Positions 24,386 through 37,811 are shown, counted from the stretch's first letter. The stretch: 64,000 nt of DNA from VFKU01 sp964620045 (GCA_964620045.1 CAZUJL010000012.1:62001-126000); one strand, 5' to 3'. A program made the numbers and translations. The notes: generated by a model from the letters alone, not told the origin.

Positions 24386-25117
24386 TCACTCCGCAGCCCG
24401 CGGGCCGCGGAGGCGTTTGTAGATTTGGCTGCTGATCCACATCAGCACGAGGCCGCCGCCAATGGCCCAGGGGAGGTACTGGACCGTGGTGCGGCTGACG
24501 CTCTCGACCCATTCGTGGACGAAGTCGAAGAACCAGATGGTGCAAATGACGGCGAGTGCGTGGCCGGTCAGCACAGAGACGAAGTTCACCCACGTGCGCA
24601 GTCCGATCAGATAGCCGATGACGGCGCCCACGAGCGCGCCCGTGCTCCAGAAGGGGAAGAATACGAAGACCCACAGGCCGATGGCGCCGAAGGGCTCGAC
24701 GTATTTCTGGTGCTTTTCGGCGCTTTTCCGGAAATTGTCGATCGATTTTCCTACCCAACCGCGGGTTTCCATGCCCTGATAGCCGCGGACGACCCACGGG
24801 TAGACGATAAGTACCAAAATGATGTCTTGCAGCCCGCTTTGTACCAAAAGGTAGATCTTGCTGAACCCGCTGTTGATGCCGTCCGCGACGTTCAGCACGT
24901 GTCCGAGCACGGCCAGTTCGGCGACAAGCCGCCACCCCTGCGCATACGGGTCCGGTTGAACGAAGCCCCAAATGATGAGGGTTGCGGCCCAAGCGACAAA
25001 CAGCATCCAGCCGCACAGGCTAATGAGATGCAGCGTGGTGCGCGAGGGTTCGTGGATGCGCGGAATGGGGGTCGGTTCGGCGTCGTCGAGGGGTGAATCT
25101 AACGTGGACTCGCTCAT
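24386..25117 (-). CDS. Small multidrug export protein family (Sm_multidrug_ex) membrane protein
   Basis: 243 residues with about six hydrophobic helices. The family pattern is visible: EPFGAIGLWVFVFFPFWSTGALVGAVIGYLIGL, where a proline- and glycine-rich re-entrant stretch lies between helices, followed by TGHALAVICTIWFF. The COG2426/PF06695 family is named for putative drug export, but transport has not been shown for most members. The start at 25117 has no convincing ribosome-binding site. It is divergent from gltB and is the last minus-strand gene before it. Confidence 0.78.
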   Translation of the reverse strand: MSESTLDSPLDDAEPTPIPRIHEPSRTTLHLISLCGWMLFVAWAATLIIWGFVQPDPYAQGWRLVAELAVLGHVLNVADGINSGFSKIYLLVQSGLQDIILVLIVYPWVVRGYQGMETRGWVGKSIDNFRKSAEKHQKYVEPFGAIGLWVFVFFPFWSTGALVGAVIGYLIGLRTWVNFVSVLTGHALAVICTIWFFDFVHEWVESVSRTTVQYLPWAIGGGLVLMWISSQIYKRLRGPRAAE

Positions 25118-25309
25118 GAAAATAATACGCCGCGCCTGTAGGGAATGGCCACGTGGATAAGACGCGCCAAAACCGGTCTGGGTTTTGCTGTACCGCGGCT
25201 GGATTTTCGCTAGAATGTGCAGACCGACCGCAGCGGCGTGCGCATTCGGCGGCATGATAACAGATTGACACGGCTGCGGGGAATGGCAGGGCGAGCGGCC
25301 CTGCCGGAA

Positions 25310-25339
25310 TTGACTTGGCAGGGAATGGTCGCGTAAAGT
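25310..25339 (+). promoter_or_regulatory. Probable gltB promoter (TTGACT-18-TAAAGT)
   Basis: -35 TTGACT at 25310-25315 and -10 TAAAGT at 25334-25339 with an 18-base spacer, about 90 bases upstream of gltB. No regulator-binding palindrome was identified in the leader. Confidence 0.55.
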
Positions 25340-25429
25340 ATCGCGCTCGCCGGCGGCGACCCCAATGCGCGATTTCCCGACCCTGGTCGGACCGTCCCCC
25401 GTGGCTCTAACTATAACGTAGGAAAGCAC

Positions 25430-29963
<4,534 letters not shown>

Positions 29964-29977
<14 letters not shown>

Positions 29978-31454
29978 AGAAAAAGGGTTCATGACCTACC
30001 CGCGCGTGATGGCGCCGCGGGAGGCCATCGAGGACCGCATCCAGCATTGGCGCGAATTCGAGGGCAAGCTCTCGAACGACGACCTGCGCAAGCAGGCGTA
30101 CCGGTGCATGAACTGCGGCGTGCCGTTCTGCCACCAGGGCTGCCCGCTCGGGAACATCATCCCGGATTTCAACGACCTCGTGAAGGACGACGAGTGGCAG
30201 GAAGCGCTCGCGGTTTTGCACTCGACGAACAACTTTCCGGAATTCACCGGCCGCGTGTGCCCGGCGCCGTGCGAATCGTCCTGTGTGCTCGCGATTACGG
30301 ACCCCGCCGTCACGATTAAGAAGATCGAGAACACGATCGCCGACAAGGGCTGGAAAGAAGGCTGGATTACGCCCGAACCGCCCGTGAAAGAAACCGGCAA
30401 GAAGGTCGCCGTCGTGGGTTCCGGTCCGTCGGGTCTCGCCGCCGCGCAGCAGTTGCGTCGCGCGGGCCACAAGGTCACCGTGTACGAGCGCTCCGATGCG
30501 CCGGGCGGCCTGCTCACCTACGGCATCCCCGACTTTAAGCTCGAGAAGAAGCGCGTGAAGCGCCGCGTGAAGCAGATGAAGGCCGAGGGCGTGAAATTCG
30601 TGCTCGGCAAGGAAATCGGCAAGGACATTCCCGCGCAAAAACTCGTGGACGAGAACGACATCGTGTTGCTCACGATCGGCTCGACGCACGCGCGTGATCT
30701 GCCGATTCCCGGCCGCGAATTCGACGGCATCCACCAGGCCATGGAATTCCTGCCGCAGCAGAACAAGCGCGTGGCGGGCAAGGACGTGCCGGGTGGCATC
30801 ACGGCCAAGGGCAAGCGCGTCGTGATTCTCGGCGGCGGCGACACGGGTTCCGACTGCCACGGCACGTCGCTGCGCCAGGGCGCGGCGAGCGTGATGTCGG
30901 TCGAGCTTATGCCGCGTCCGCCCGACGGGACTAATCCGAACACGCCATGGCCGAACTGGCCGATGATCCTGCGCACCTCGTCCAGCCACGAAGAGGGCGG
31001 GGACCGGCAGTGGAGCATCCTGACCAAATCGTTCGTCGGCGAGCACGGTAAAGTGACCGGCGTGCGCATCGTGCAGTTGCACTGGGACATGCCCAAGGGC
31101 GGCCGGCCGGAGATGAAGGAAATCCCCGGCACGGAAACCGTCTTGGAGGCGGACCTCGTGCTGCTCGCGCTGGGTTTCGTGCACCCCGAGCACACGATCG
31201 CGAAGGAACTCGGTCTCGAGCTCGACGAGCGCAAGAACATCAAGGCGCCATACGGCACGCGCGCGCAGAACGCCTTCCGCACCAGCCATCCGAAGGTGTG
31301 GGCGGCCGGCGACGCGCGCCGCGGGCAGTCTCTCGTCGTGTGGGCGATTCACGAAGGCCGTGAAGCCGCGCACGCGATCGACAAGGCGCTCATGGGCCGC
31401 ACCGATCTTCCGAGCATCAACAGCTTCGGTTACGAGCAGGTCATTCAGTCCTAA
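29964..31454 (+). CDS. gltD: Glutamate synthase, small subunit
   Basis: The 496-residue beta subunit, which feeds NAD(P)H electrons through FAD and Fe-S clusters to GltB. Visible are the N-terminal cysteine clusters CMNCGVPFCHQGCPLGN and CPAPCESSC, the FAD-binding GSGPSGLAAAQQLRRAGH, the NAD(P)H-binding GGGDTGSDCHGTSLRQGA, and the C-terminal VWAAGDARRGQSLVVWAI. The GTG at 29964, inside the end of gltB, is preferred over the ATG at 29991. The first residues up to KGFMTYPRV match the family N-terminus, and GAGGAG lies ten bases upstream. Downstream is a dense REP cluster. Confidence 0.97.
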
Positions 31455-31859
31455 TTGCGAATGGGGGATCGGCTCGGCCGATCCCCGCTTAATCGCGAAG
31501 GGATCGGTCGTTTGTCGGTCTGCGTCGCGGCGAATCTCGTGCTTGTTCCGACCGTCGAAAATTTTCCGTCCCGTAGGGACTGTGTGGTTTGCCGGGCGCG
31601 GTGCAAAGCGCCAGCGTATTTGTTCCGACCGTCGAATCGTTTTCGTCCCGTAGGGACGCTCCGATAGTAGCCCGGCACTTCAGTGCCGGGTAAGAGCGCA
31701 TAAGAATTGTTGGGAATTACTAAGTTCGTTCTCTATAGCCCTGAAAGGGCGTTCTAGAGTAGCCCAGGGCACAGCGAACGTCAGTGAGCGACGCCCTGGG
31801 TTACATTGCCTCCTACACCTGAAGCCCTGAAGGGGCGATCTAGGGTAGCGAGGAACGAG
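31455..31859. repeat. REP-type hairpin cluster after gltD
   Basis: 405 bases without a gene, full of short palindromes. Two direct copies of a 39-base unit starting TTGTTCCGACCGTCGAA and ending GTCCCGTAGGGAC lie at 31542-31580 and 31619-31657. Then come CCCGGCACTTCAGTGCCGGG, GCCCTGAAAGGGC, a larger arm pair GCCCAGGGC/GCCCTGGG, and GCCCTGAAGGGGC. The GTCCCGTAGGGAC hairpin also occurs at the ends of the RAYT element (41456-41468). The cluster probably shields the 3' end of the gltBD mRNA and ends before the DUF362 stop. Confidence 0.8.
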
Positions 31860-32936
31860 TTACGTCAGGTGCACCTCGCGAACGCGGTTTTCCCACGCGA
31901 TGTGCCCGCCGCCTTTGGCTTCGGCCAGCGCCAGGTACGCCGGATAGTCTCGCCCGCGCCCGAGGCAATGCTCGAAGGCCCATGCGTCCAGCGCGACGGG
32001 GTCGATGCTGGCGGCCACCGCATTCCCTGCGCGTATGTTCGATATATCGCCACCGGTCGGTCCATTTTCGAAAAGCACGCGCGTGCCATCCACAATGTTC
32101 AGCGTCGGCCGAAACACGAGCGTGAGATCCGAAACGACCTCGTGGATCGTGTCGTAGAACTTGTTGCGTGGATCGCCCAGCATGCCCATCCAGTTCTCGA
32201 TGCCAATTGACGCCTGGCAGAGGACGTGGTCCTTCACCGGACTAATGCCGATCACTTTGTCTACGCCGTCAAACGGCTGCGCGAAGACCAGCCAGTCGCG
32301 GAGGATTTTCGCGCCCGGTGTGTGCGCCATGCGAAACGTTGCTTGGCTCGGCAGATATACGCGCGCACCGGCGGCTTCGGCGGCCGGACCGATGCCGGTC
32401 TTGCGGAAACAGTCGGGCGCGGACTCGATGGGGTAATCGGCGACGCGGACTTCCTGCGCGCGCGCATCGCGATATAGGAGATCGATCAGTTGTCCGACAA
32501 ACTCGGGATCGGACGTTGCTCCTATCCACGCCGAGCGGTCATAGGCGACATTCGGTTTTACGAGCACGATGTCACCGGGCTGCACATAGCGCTCGATGCC
32601 GCCGATGGCGTCGAGTGCCGCTTTCAGCAGCGCGCGCTTTTCGGCGATGGTGTACTGGCCGGCGCGATCGATGGCCCCGTGCGCGACGCCGAGCTCCTGT
32701 GCGCCGGTGGGTTTCGCGACGCGATAGTCGGGGAGACGAAACGGTTCAGGCCGGGGAGCGCTTCGCAGGCCGGTTTCGTCTCTGCGAGAGAAGGGCGCGT
32801 TTTTCGGGGCGAACGCAAGGTATCCCGCACCGGCCGCAATCGCGCCAGCCACCGCGACCCGACCCATAAACGCGCGCCGGCTCATGGGCGCCTTGGCGTA
32901 GTCCGGATGTTGTTGCTGTTTTTCTTTTCGCGCCAT
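31860..32936 (-). CDS. Tat-exported DUF362 protein
   Basis: 358 residues. The N-terminus carries a twin-arginine signal (SRRAFMGRVAVAGAIAAGAG) after 17 charged residues, so the protein is folded and exported with a cofactor, or with a partner that has one. The body matches DUF362 (COG2006): VLVKPNVAYDRSAWIGATSDPEFV, RVADYPIESAPDCFRKTG, and NIVDGTRVLFENGPTGG. The four-cysteine ferredoxin part found in some members is absent. The function of the family is unknown. It stands alone on the minus strand, with the REP cluster downstream. Confidence 0.85.
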   Translation of the reverse strand: MARKEKQQQHPDYAKAPMSRRAFMGRVAVAGAIAAGAGYLAFAPKNAPFSRRDETGLRSAPRPEPFRLPDYRVAKPTGAQELGVAHGAIDRAGQYTIAEKRALLKAALDAIGGIERYVQPGDIVLVKPNVAYDRSAWIGATSDPEFVGQLIDLLYRDARAQEVRVADYPIESAPDCFRKTGIGPAAEAAGARVYLPSQATFRMAHTPGAKILRDWLVFAQPFDGVDKVIGISPVKDHVLCQASIGIENWMGMLGDPRNKFYDTIHEVVSDLTLVFRPTLNIVDGTRVLFENGPTGGDISNIRAGNAVAASIDPVALDAWAFEHCLGRGRDYPAYLALAEAKGGGHIAWENRVREVHLT

Positions 32937-33021
32937 GGTCGAAACAACCTGTGCACGCCATCGCTTCCTGAATTGTGGACCTATGGTCGCGGGCGATCAA
33001 TAGGGGAGGGTTGAGACGCGC

Positions 33022-33061
33022 AAAAAGAAAGCGGGCGGCGCGCTGGTTCGCGCGCCGCCCG
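33022..33061 (-). terminator. Rho-independent terminator of the three-repeat secreted protein gene
   Basis: On the minus strand a 12-bp perfect GC stem (33032-33043 with 33050-33061; CGGGCGGCGCGC against its complement) with a six-base loop is followed by the T-rich run CTTTCTTTTT. It lies 29 bases after the stop at 33090. Confidence 0.82.
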
Positions 33062-33089
33062 GATTTTGCTATCGATTTATAGCGTTGGC

Positions 33090-34091
33090 TTAGTTCGCGG
33101 CCTTTTTGCATTCGACCGTCGCGACGGGCGAACCGCCCATGATCAGGTCGCCGGTCATTTTGTCGCCGTCGACAGCGCCAAGGAAGGTCACGTCATACGC
33201 CTGGCCCTGGTACACCACAGACATGTCGTAGGTGAGCTTGTCGCCGTTCGCGCCCAGGTTCTTCAGTTCGGCTTCGCCCTCGTCCGAGATCAGCTTGCCG
33301 GTTTTCGCGGCGTCAATGATCAGGTCGCCGTTGTACGGACCGGCCGGGGTCTCCGCCACGAACGCCCACTTGCCGACGGCCGCCGCGACGGGATCAACCT
33401 TCGCGCGCGTGCCGGTGACGACCGCCATCTCCTGGCCGTCGACGACGAAGTTGCCGGCGAGCGCGTCGCCGTTCACGGTGCCCTTGAAGGTGAGCGGAAG
33501 GTCCTGACCCTGCGCCGAGACGGTGACCTTGAAGCCGACGTTCTGTCCGTCGACTGTCACGTCGGAGATCGCGTTGTCGGTGTCGGTCACGTATTTGCCG
33601 GTGTTGTCATTGTAGACCACCAGCTTGCGCTCGAGCTTACCGAGCTGCGAGTCGCTGGTGATGTCCCACACGCCCGAGAGCGCGCTGCCCGCGGCGGCCT
33701 TCGCGCGCGTGCCTTTTACCGGAAGCGTGCCCATCGTGTCGCTGACGAGCGTGCCTTCGAACGCATCCGGCCCGGTGAATTTGCCGTCGAAGCTAAACTT
33801 AATCGCCGCGTCGCCTTCGCCGATCGTCGCGCCGAAGGTAATGTTTTCGCCCGGCTTGTAGTCGACCTTCTCCAGCGCAAGTTCGCCCATCGGCGACTTC
33901 AGATTGCCGGCGTAGGAGCCGTCGGCATTCTTGTTCACGGTCAGTGCCGCGTTCAGCGGCGTGCCGCCCATGTCGACGACGACGTCCCAGTTACCAACGG
34001 GATCCGGCGCGTCCTGCGCGACGGCGATGGAGCAGGCAAGGGCAAGTACGGGGACCAGCGCAGCGCGGGTCCAGAATTTCAGCGACTTCAT
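33090..34091 (-). CDS. Secreted protein of three tandem beta-rich repeats
   Basis: 333 residues with a Sec signal (ALVPVLALACSIAVAQ) and three tandem modules of roughly 95-105 residues. Each starts with a G-W pair (GNWDVVVD, GVWDITSD, GKWAFVAE). The first two end in GTRAK and the third in ECKKA. In between lie alternating short strands and Gly turns (FSFDGKFTG, LTFKGTVNG, VTFLGAVDG), which suggests a repeated small beta-barrel or sandwich. No family is recognised. The start at 34091 has AAGGAG nine bases upstream, a promoter at 34142-34170, and a strong terminator after the gene, so it is a monocistronic unit. Confidence 0.85.
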   Translation of the reverse strand: MKSLKFWTRAALVPVLALACSIAVAQDAPDPVGNWDVVVDMGGTPLNAALTVNKNADGSYAGNLKSPMGELALEKVDYKPGENITFGATIGEGDAAIKFSFDGKFTGPDAFEGTLVSDTMGTLPVKGTRAKAAAGSALSGVWDITSDSQLGKLERKLVVYNDNTGKYVTDTDNAISDVTVDGQNVGFKVTVSAQGQDLPLTFKGTVNGDALAGNFVVDGQEMAVVTGTRAKVDPVAAAVGKWAFVAETPAGPYNGDLIIDAAKTGKLISDEGEAELKNLGANGDKLTYDMSVVYQGQAYDVTFLGAVDGDKMTGDLIMGGSPVATVECKKAAN

Positions 34092-34141
34092 GACGAGATT
34101 CTCCTTCAATGGGTGGGGTTTTGGAGCAAATGAATCCGATT

Positions 34142-34170
34142 ACTCTAGGGCTTTTCCCGAAGCGGGTCAA
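34142..34170 (-). promoter_or_regulatory. Promoter of the three-repeat secreted protein gene (TTGACC-17-TAGAGT)
   Basis: On the minus strand -35 TTGACC (34165-34170), 17-base spacer, -10 TAGAGT (34142-34147). The predicted leader is about 44 bases with a good AAGGAG site. Confidence 0.65.
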
Positions 34171-34227
34171 CCCATAGGACGCACGGCGGAATCCGCGCGT
34201 TTATTCCATAACAGACCGAGAAAGTCG

Positions 34228-34962
34228 TTACATCCCCAGGCCACCGTCCACGCAAAGCACGTGGCCGGTGATGTAGGCGGCAGCGTCGCTGGCAAGGAAA
34301 AGGACGGCGGCGGCGATGTCGTCGGGGGTGCCGACGCGGCCCGCGGGGATTTTTTCGAGCAGGAGCTTGCGGGCCTCTTCGTTGAAGCCGGAGGTCATGT
34401 CAGTATCGATGTAGCCCGGCGCCACCACGTTGGCCGTGATCCCGCGCGAGGCGATTTCCTGCGCGAGGGCCTTGGTGAATCCGATGATACCGGCCTTGGC
34501 GGCGGCGTAGTTCGTCTGGCCGCCCTGGCCGCGCAGGCCGACAATGGAGGAGAGGTTAATGATCCGCCCAGCGCGCGCCTTGAGCATGTCGCGGCAGACC
34601 GCGCGGCAGGTATAGAACGAGGCGTTCAGGTTCGTTTGCAGGACCTCGTCCCAGGCCTCGTCCTTCATCCGCATGAGCAGGCCGTCCTTCGTGATGCCGG
34701 CGTTGTTCACGAGAATCTGGATCGGGCCGAACTTCGCATTGACGGCCTTGATCAGGGCATCGACATCGGCAGCAGAGGAGATGTCCGCCCGGAACCCGGC
34801 GGTTTCGCCGCCAATTTCGGAGGCCGCCGCTTGGGTCTTGGTCTCGTCGCGCCCACAGATGGCGACCTTGGCGCCTTTATCCGCAAAACCCTTGGCGATG
34901 GCGCGGCCAATACCGCGCGTGCCGCCAGTGACGAGAACTACCTTGCCTGCGAGGTCGCTCAT
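34228..34962 (-). CDS. fabG: 3-oxoacyl-ACP reductase FabG
   Basis: A 244-residue SDR enzyme that reduces 3-oxoacyl-ACP with NADPH in fatty-acid elongation. The cofactor motif is GGTRGIGRAIA, with NNAG near residue 88; the catalytic Ser, Tyr and Lys lie in NLSSIVGLRGQGGQTNYAAAK. The length is typical. Its ATG overlaps the fabD stop (ATGA). It is the last gene of the yceD-rpmF-plsX-fabD-fabG operon; the acpP gene that often follows is not present, and a different gene comes next. Confidence 0.96.
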   Translation of the reverse strand: MSDLAGKVVLVTGGTRGIGRAIAKGFADKGAKVAICGRDETKTQAAASEIGGETAGFRADISSAADVDALIKAVNAKFGPIQILVNNAGITKDGLLMRMKDEAWDEVLQTNLNASFYTCRAVCRDMLKARAGRIINLSSIVGLRGQGGQTNYAAAKAGIIGFTKALAQEIASRGITANVVAPGYIDTDMTSGFNEEARKLLLEKIPAGRVGTPDDIAAAVLFLASDAAAYITGHVLCVDGGLGM

Positions 34963-35867
34963 GCGGTGGCCACACTCTTCTTTTCAAACAGCGCCTGAAT
35001 TTGGGACCACGTACCCGCCGAACGGACATGGGCGCCCTGCGGCATACGGCGCCCGAGACCTTGTAACACGTTGCCGGGACCGACCTCGATGGCGTCCACG
35101 GGACCCAGCGTCGTCATCACATCCGTCCAACGGACGGAGGAGTACAACTGCCACCCGAGGTGCAGCCGGATGAGATCGGGGTCGCTGACTTCCTCGCCGA
35201 TGACGCTGGACACGAAGCGGCAGTTCGGCCGCCGGATCGTGAGTGAATTCAGCAGGGGACGCAGCAGTTCCGAAGCGCGTTTCATCAGGGAACAGTGAAA
35301 CGGCCCTGAAACATTTAAGCGGATTACCCGCTGTGCGCCGAGTGATTTGAGTGTTTCACTCGCCGCCGCGATGCCGGTTTCGCTGCCGGAAATGATCGTC
35401 TGCGCCGGGCCGTTGAAGTTCGCCACTTCGACGCCGCGCGGGAGCGAATGCTGGATTTTGTCCGGGTCGAGACCCATCACGGCCGCCATCGCGCCCGGCG
35501 GTGCTTCCTCCGCCATGAGCCGTCCGCGCTCCTTGGCGAGTTCGAGGGCGTCCGTCAGGCTGAGCGAGCCAACGGCGACCAAGGCCGAGAGTTCGCCGAC
35601 GCTATGCCCGGCCGCCGACTCCGGCCGGAGACCAGCGTGGGCGAGGTGGGCAGCAATGGCCGACTCCACCGTAACAAGGGCCGGCTGGGTGACTTGGGTC
35701 TCCCGAAGCTGGTCTTCGGTGCCCGTGAAAATAAGGTCGATGAATTCCGCGCCGAGGACTTCCCGCGCTTCGTCGAACACGCGGCGAGCAGCGGGGGAGG
35801 CGTCGTGCACGTCCCGGCCCATGCCGGGTTTCTGACTGCCTTGGCCGGGGAACAGAAAACAGGTCAC
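34959..35867 (-). CDS. fabD: Malonyl-CoA:ACP transacylase FabD
   Basis: A 302-residue acyltransferase that loads malonate on ACP. The N-terminal FPGQGSQKPGMG and the nucleophile elbow GHSVGELSAL (serine near residue 92) are intact, and QRVIRLNVSGPFHCSLM carries the second catalytic His. The GTG start overlaps the plsX stop by four bases and the end overlaps fabG, so the three are translationally coupled. Confidence 0.96.
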   Translation of the reverse strand: MTCFLFPGQGSQKPGMGRDVHDASPAARRVFDEAREVLGAEFIDLIFTGTEDQLRETQVTQPALVTVESAIAAHLAHAGLRPESAAGHSVGELSALVAVGSLSLTDALELAKERGRLMAEEAPPGAMAAVMGLDPDKIQHSLPRGVEVANFNGPAQTIISGSETGIAAASETLKSLGAQRVIRLNVSGPFHCSLMKRASELLRPLLNSLTIRRPNCRFVSSVIGEEVSDPDLIRLHLGWQLYSSVRWTDVMTTLGPVDAIEVGPGNVLQGLGRRMPQGAHVRSAGTWSQIQALFEKKSVATA

Positions 35868-36895
35868 GAGGGGGTACCCGCCGGCACTGGGGGCAATTCG
35901 ACGGCGCGCAGCGCCTCGATGCCTTCGCGGATATGCTCCATCAGGCCCAGTTCCGCCTCCGCCTCGATGCCGAGGAGCGCGGTCTTGATGCCTTCGTGCG
36001 TGCAGGAGCCGTGCGCGATGATCACGATGCCGTTGACTCCCAGCAGCGGCGCGCCGGGTTGCTGGTTCGGGTCCACGTGCCGCCGGATGCGCTTGAACGC
36101 GCCCAGACTCAGCGCCGCCCCGATTTGACTCAAGATCGTGGCCTTCAGTTCACGCCGCAGATAGGTGCCGAATAAATCGACCGTGGATTCGGCCGTTTTC
36201 AGCAGCAAATTGCCGTTGAATCCGTCGCACACGACCACGTCCGCCTGGCCGGCGAACATGGCCTTCGGCTCCACGTTGCCGATGAAATTAATGTGCTTGG
36301 CGGCCGTGAGGCGCTCGTGCACCTTTTTGGCGATGTCGTTGCCCTTCGCCTTTTCTTCGCCGATGTTCAGCAGGCCGACGCGTGGATGTTCCACGCCGAG
36401 TCGAAGCTGCGCGTAGACCTGCCCCATTTCCGCGAACTGGCAGAGGTGATCAGCGGTGCAATCCACGTTCGCGCCGAGATCGAGCACGACGCACGGGTTT
36501 TCCTTGGTGGGCAGCACCTGGCAGATGGCCGAGCGCGCGACGCCGCGGATGGGCCCGAGCACAACGCGCGCGGCGAGCATGACGGCGCCCGTGTTGCCTG
36601 CGCTCAGGAAACCGGCCGCGTTGCCTTCCTTGACCAGCCGCATGCCGACCATGAGGCTGGAATCTTTTTTCTGCCGGACGGCCACCATGGGGGTGTCGTC
36701 CATGTAGACGCGGTCCGCCGCGTGGACGATCGAGATATTGCCGCGTTTCGGAAAGGCCTTGAGCTTTTCTTCGAGCAAGGGCTTATCGCCGACGAGGACG
36801 ATCTCCGCCTTCGTCTCGAGACTAGCTTCGACTGCGCCGCGCACTTCCGGTTCCGGCGCGGCATCCGCCCCCATCGCATCCAGCACGATCCGCAT
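35864..36895 (-). CDS. plsX: Phosphate acyltransferase PlsX
   Basis: 343 residues. It makes acyl-phosphate from acyl-ACP for the first step of phospholipid synthesis. Typical segments are MRIVLDAMGADAAPEPEVRGA at the start, MVGMRLVKEGNAAGFLSAGNTGAV, and CDGFNGNLLLKTAEST. It lies 39 bases after rpmF and overlaps fabD, the classic rpmF-plsX-fab arrangement. Here fabH, commonly between plsX and fabD, is missing. Confidence 0.97.
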   Translation of the reverse strand: MRIVLDAMGADAAPEPEVRGAVEASLETKAEIVLVGDKPLLEEKLKAFPKRGNISIVHAADRVYMDDTPMVAVRQKKDSSLMVGMRLVKEGNAAGFLSAGNTGAVMLAARVVLGPIRGVARSAICQVLPTKENPCVVLDLGANVDCTADHLCQFAEMGQVYAQLRLGVEHPRVGLLNIGEEKAKGNDIAKKVHERLTAAKHINFIGNVEPKAMFAGQADVVVCDGFNGNLLLKTAESTVDLFGTYLRRELKATILSQIGAALSLGAFKRIRRHVDPNQQPGAPLLGVNGIVIIAHGSCTHEGIKTALLGIEAEAELGLMEHIREGIEALRAVELPPVPAGTPS

Positions 36896-36934
36896 TGCGC
36901 TCTCCGGTGGCCCCCATTCGGGCCGGAAACGCGA

Positions 36935-37117
36935 TTAGGCGTCTTCGCCCTTCAACACGGTGCGCGCGTTGTAATAGCCGCAGCGTTTGCACACGCGGTG
37001 CGACAGCGTCTTCTCGCCGCAGTTCGGGCACTCGATCACGTTGGCCGGAGTCAGCGCGTGGTGCGAGCGGCGTTGATTGCGCTTCGACTTCCCGGTTCGT
37101 CTCTTTGGTACTGGCAC
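36935..37117 (-). CDS. rpmF: Ribosomal protein bL32
   Basis: 60 residues, normal for L32: the basic start MPVPKRRTGKSKRNQRRSHH and the zinc-binding pairs CPNCGEKTLSHRVCKRCGYY. The full zinc ribbon (CxxC ... CxxC) makes it the zinc-containing form. It is five bases after the yceD stop and part of the lipid operon. Confidence 0.97.
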   Translation of the reverse strand: MPVPKRRTGKSKRNQRRSHHALTPANVIECPNCGEKTLSHRVCKRCGYYNARTVLKGEDA

Positions 37118-37122
37118 GGCAA

Positions 37123-37716
37123 TTATTCCTCCGCAGCTTTGGACGGCAGATTCGGAAACATGTCCTTCAACGCTGCCAATCCTGAATTATTTACGTTTTG
37201 TTCCTGCGCGCACGTGCACGCGCCTTCATTCCAATTCTTGCCGCACGTCGGGCACAGGCCCTTGCAATCGTCGCGGCAGTGATACTTTGTCGGCGCCGCC
37301 AGCATCATCTCCTCCCAAACTTCAGGAGCGAGGTTCACTTCGTCGCCGGAAAAATACCGCATCCGTTCACTGTCGAAGGAAGCGTCAAACACTTCTTCGT
37401 CATCGTCGTCGTCCGCGTCTTGCGCATGCGCCGGTTCGGACGCCACGCCGGGCGTGAACAACCACACCACATCCTGCGTCACACTTTGCTTGGCCGGTTC
37501 GAGGCAACGATCACATGCATCCTCGAACTCGCCGGTCACCGTGCCGCGGAACATGACCTCGTCATCAATCGCCGAGAGCGTGCCCGCCAACTCGATGCGC
37601 TTTAGCGCAGACTCGGCCACGCCCTCCGGGCGCACTTCATGCTCCGGTGCGCTCAGAGTGAGGCGGTGGCCGCCCGGGCGGGTCGCCACGGACATAGGAA
37701 CGACGAACCTGCTCAC
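37123..37716 (-). CDS. yceD: YceD/DUF177 family protein
   Basis: About 197 residues. DUF177 features are FEDACDRCLEPAKQSVTQDVVWLF in the middle and the late pair CRDDCKGLCPTCGKNWNEGAC, which forms the conserved cysteine block. The family accompanies rpmF in many bacteria and is linked to 23S rRNA maturation or L32 in plants and some bacteria. An acidic stretch (DADDDDDEEVFD) interrupts the middle. The promoter at 37753-37781 rules out a start further upstream; GTG at 37716 or ATG at 37695 is the real start. Confidence 0.9.
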   Translation of the reverse strand: MSRFVVPMSVATRPGGHRLTLSAPEHEVRPEGVAESALKRIELAGTLSAIDDEVMFRGTVTGEFEDACDRCLEPAKQSVTQDVVWLFTPGVASEPAHAQDADDDDDEEVFDASFDSERMRYFSGDEVNLAPEVWEEMMLAAPTKYHCRDDCKGLCPTCGKNWNEGACTCAQEQNVNNSGLAALKDMFPNLPSKAAEE

Positions 37717-37752
37717 GGAACTGCCCCCAACTGGACGGGCCAAATCGGCGGA

Positions 37753-37781
37753 AGCATAGCAAACGCGGGGCGACGTATCAA
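37753..37781 (-). promoter_or_regulatory. Promoter of the yceD-rpmF-plsX-fabD-fabG operon (TTGATA-17-TATGCT)
   Basis: On the minus strand -35 TTGATA (37776-37781), 17-base spacer, -10 TATGCT (37753-37758). The expected transcript start is near 37746, about 30 bases before the GTG of yceD. Confidence 0.7.
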
Positions 37782-37782
37782 A

Positions 37783-37800
37783 CCCTTGGCGCGCCAAGGG
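37783..37800. promoter_or_regulatory. Perfect 18-bp palindrome next to the lipid operon -35
   Basis: CCCTTGGCGCGCCAAGGG is fully self-complementary and begins two bases upstream of the -35 hexamer. Its position suits an operator for a dimeric regulator; it could also be part of the repeat-rich gap that follows. Confidence 0.5.
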
Positions 37801-37811
37801 CTTAGGGCACA

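Noticed and set aside
31542..31657. CRISPR-like direct repeats after gltD
   Set aside because: Only two imperfect copies of 39 bases, each containing a REP hairpin; the pattern fits REP sequences better.
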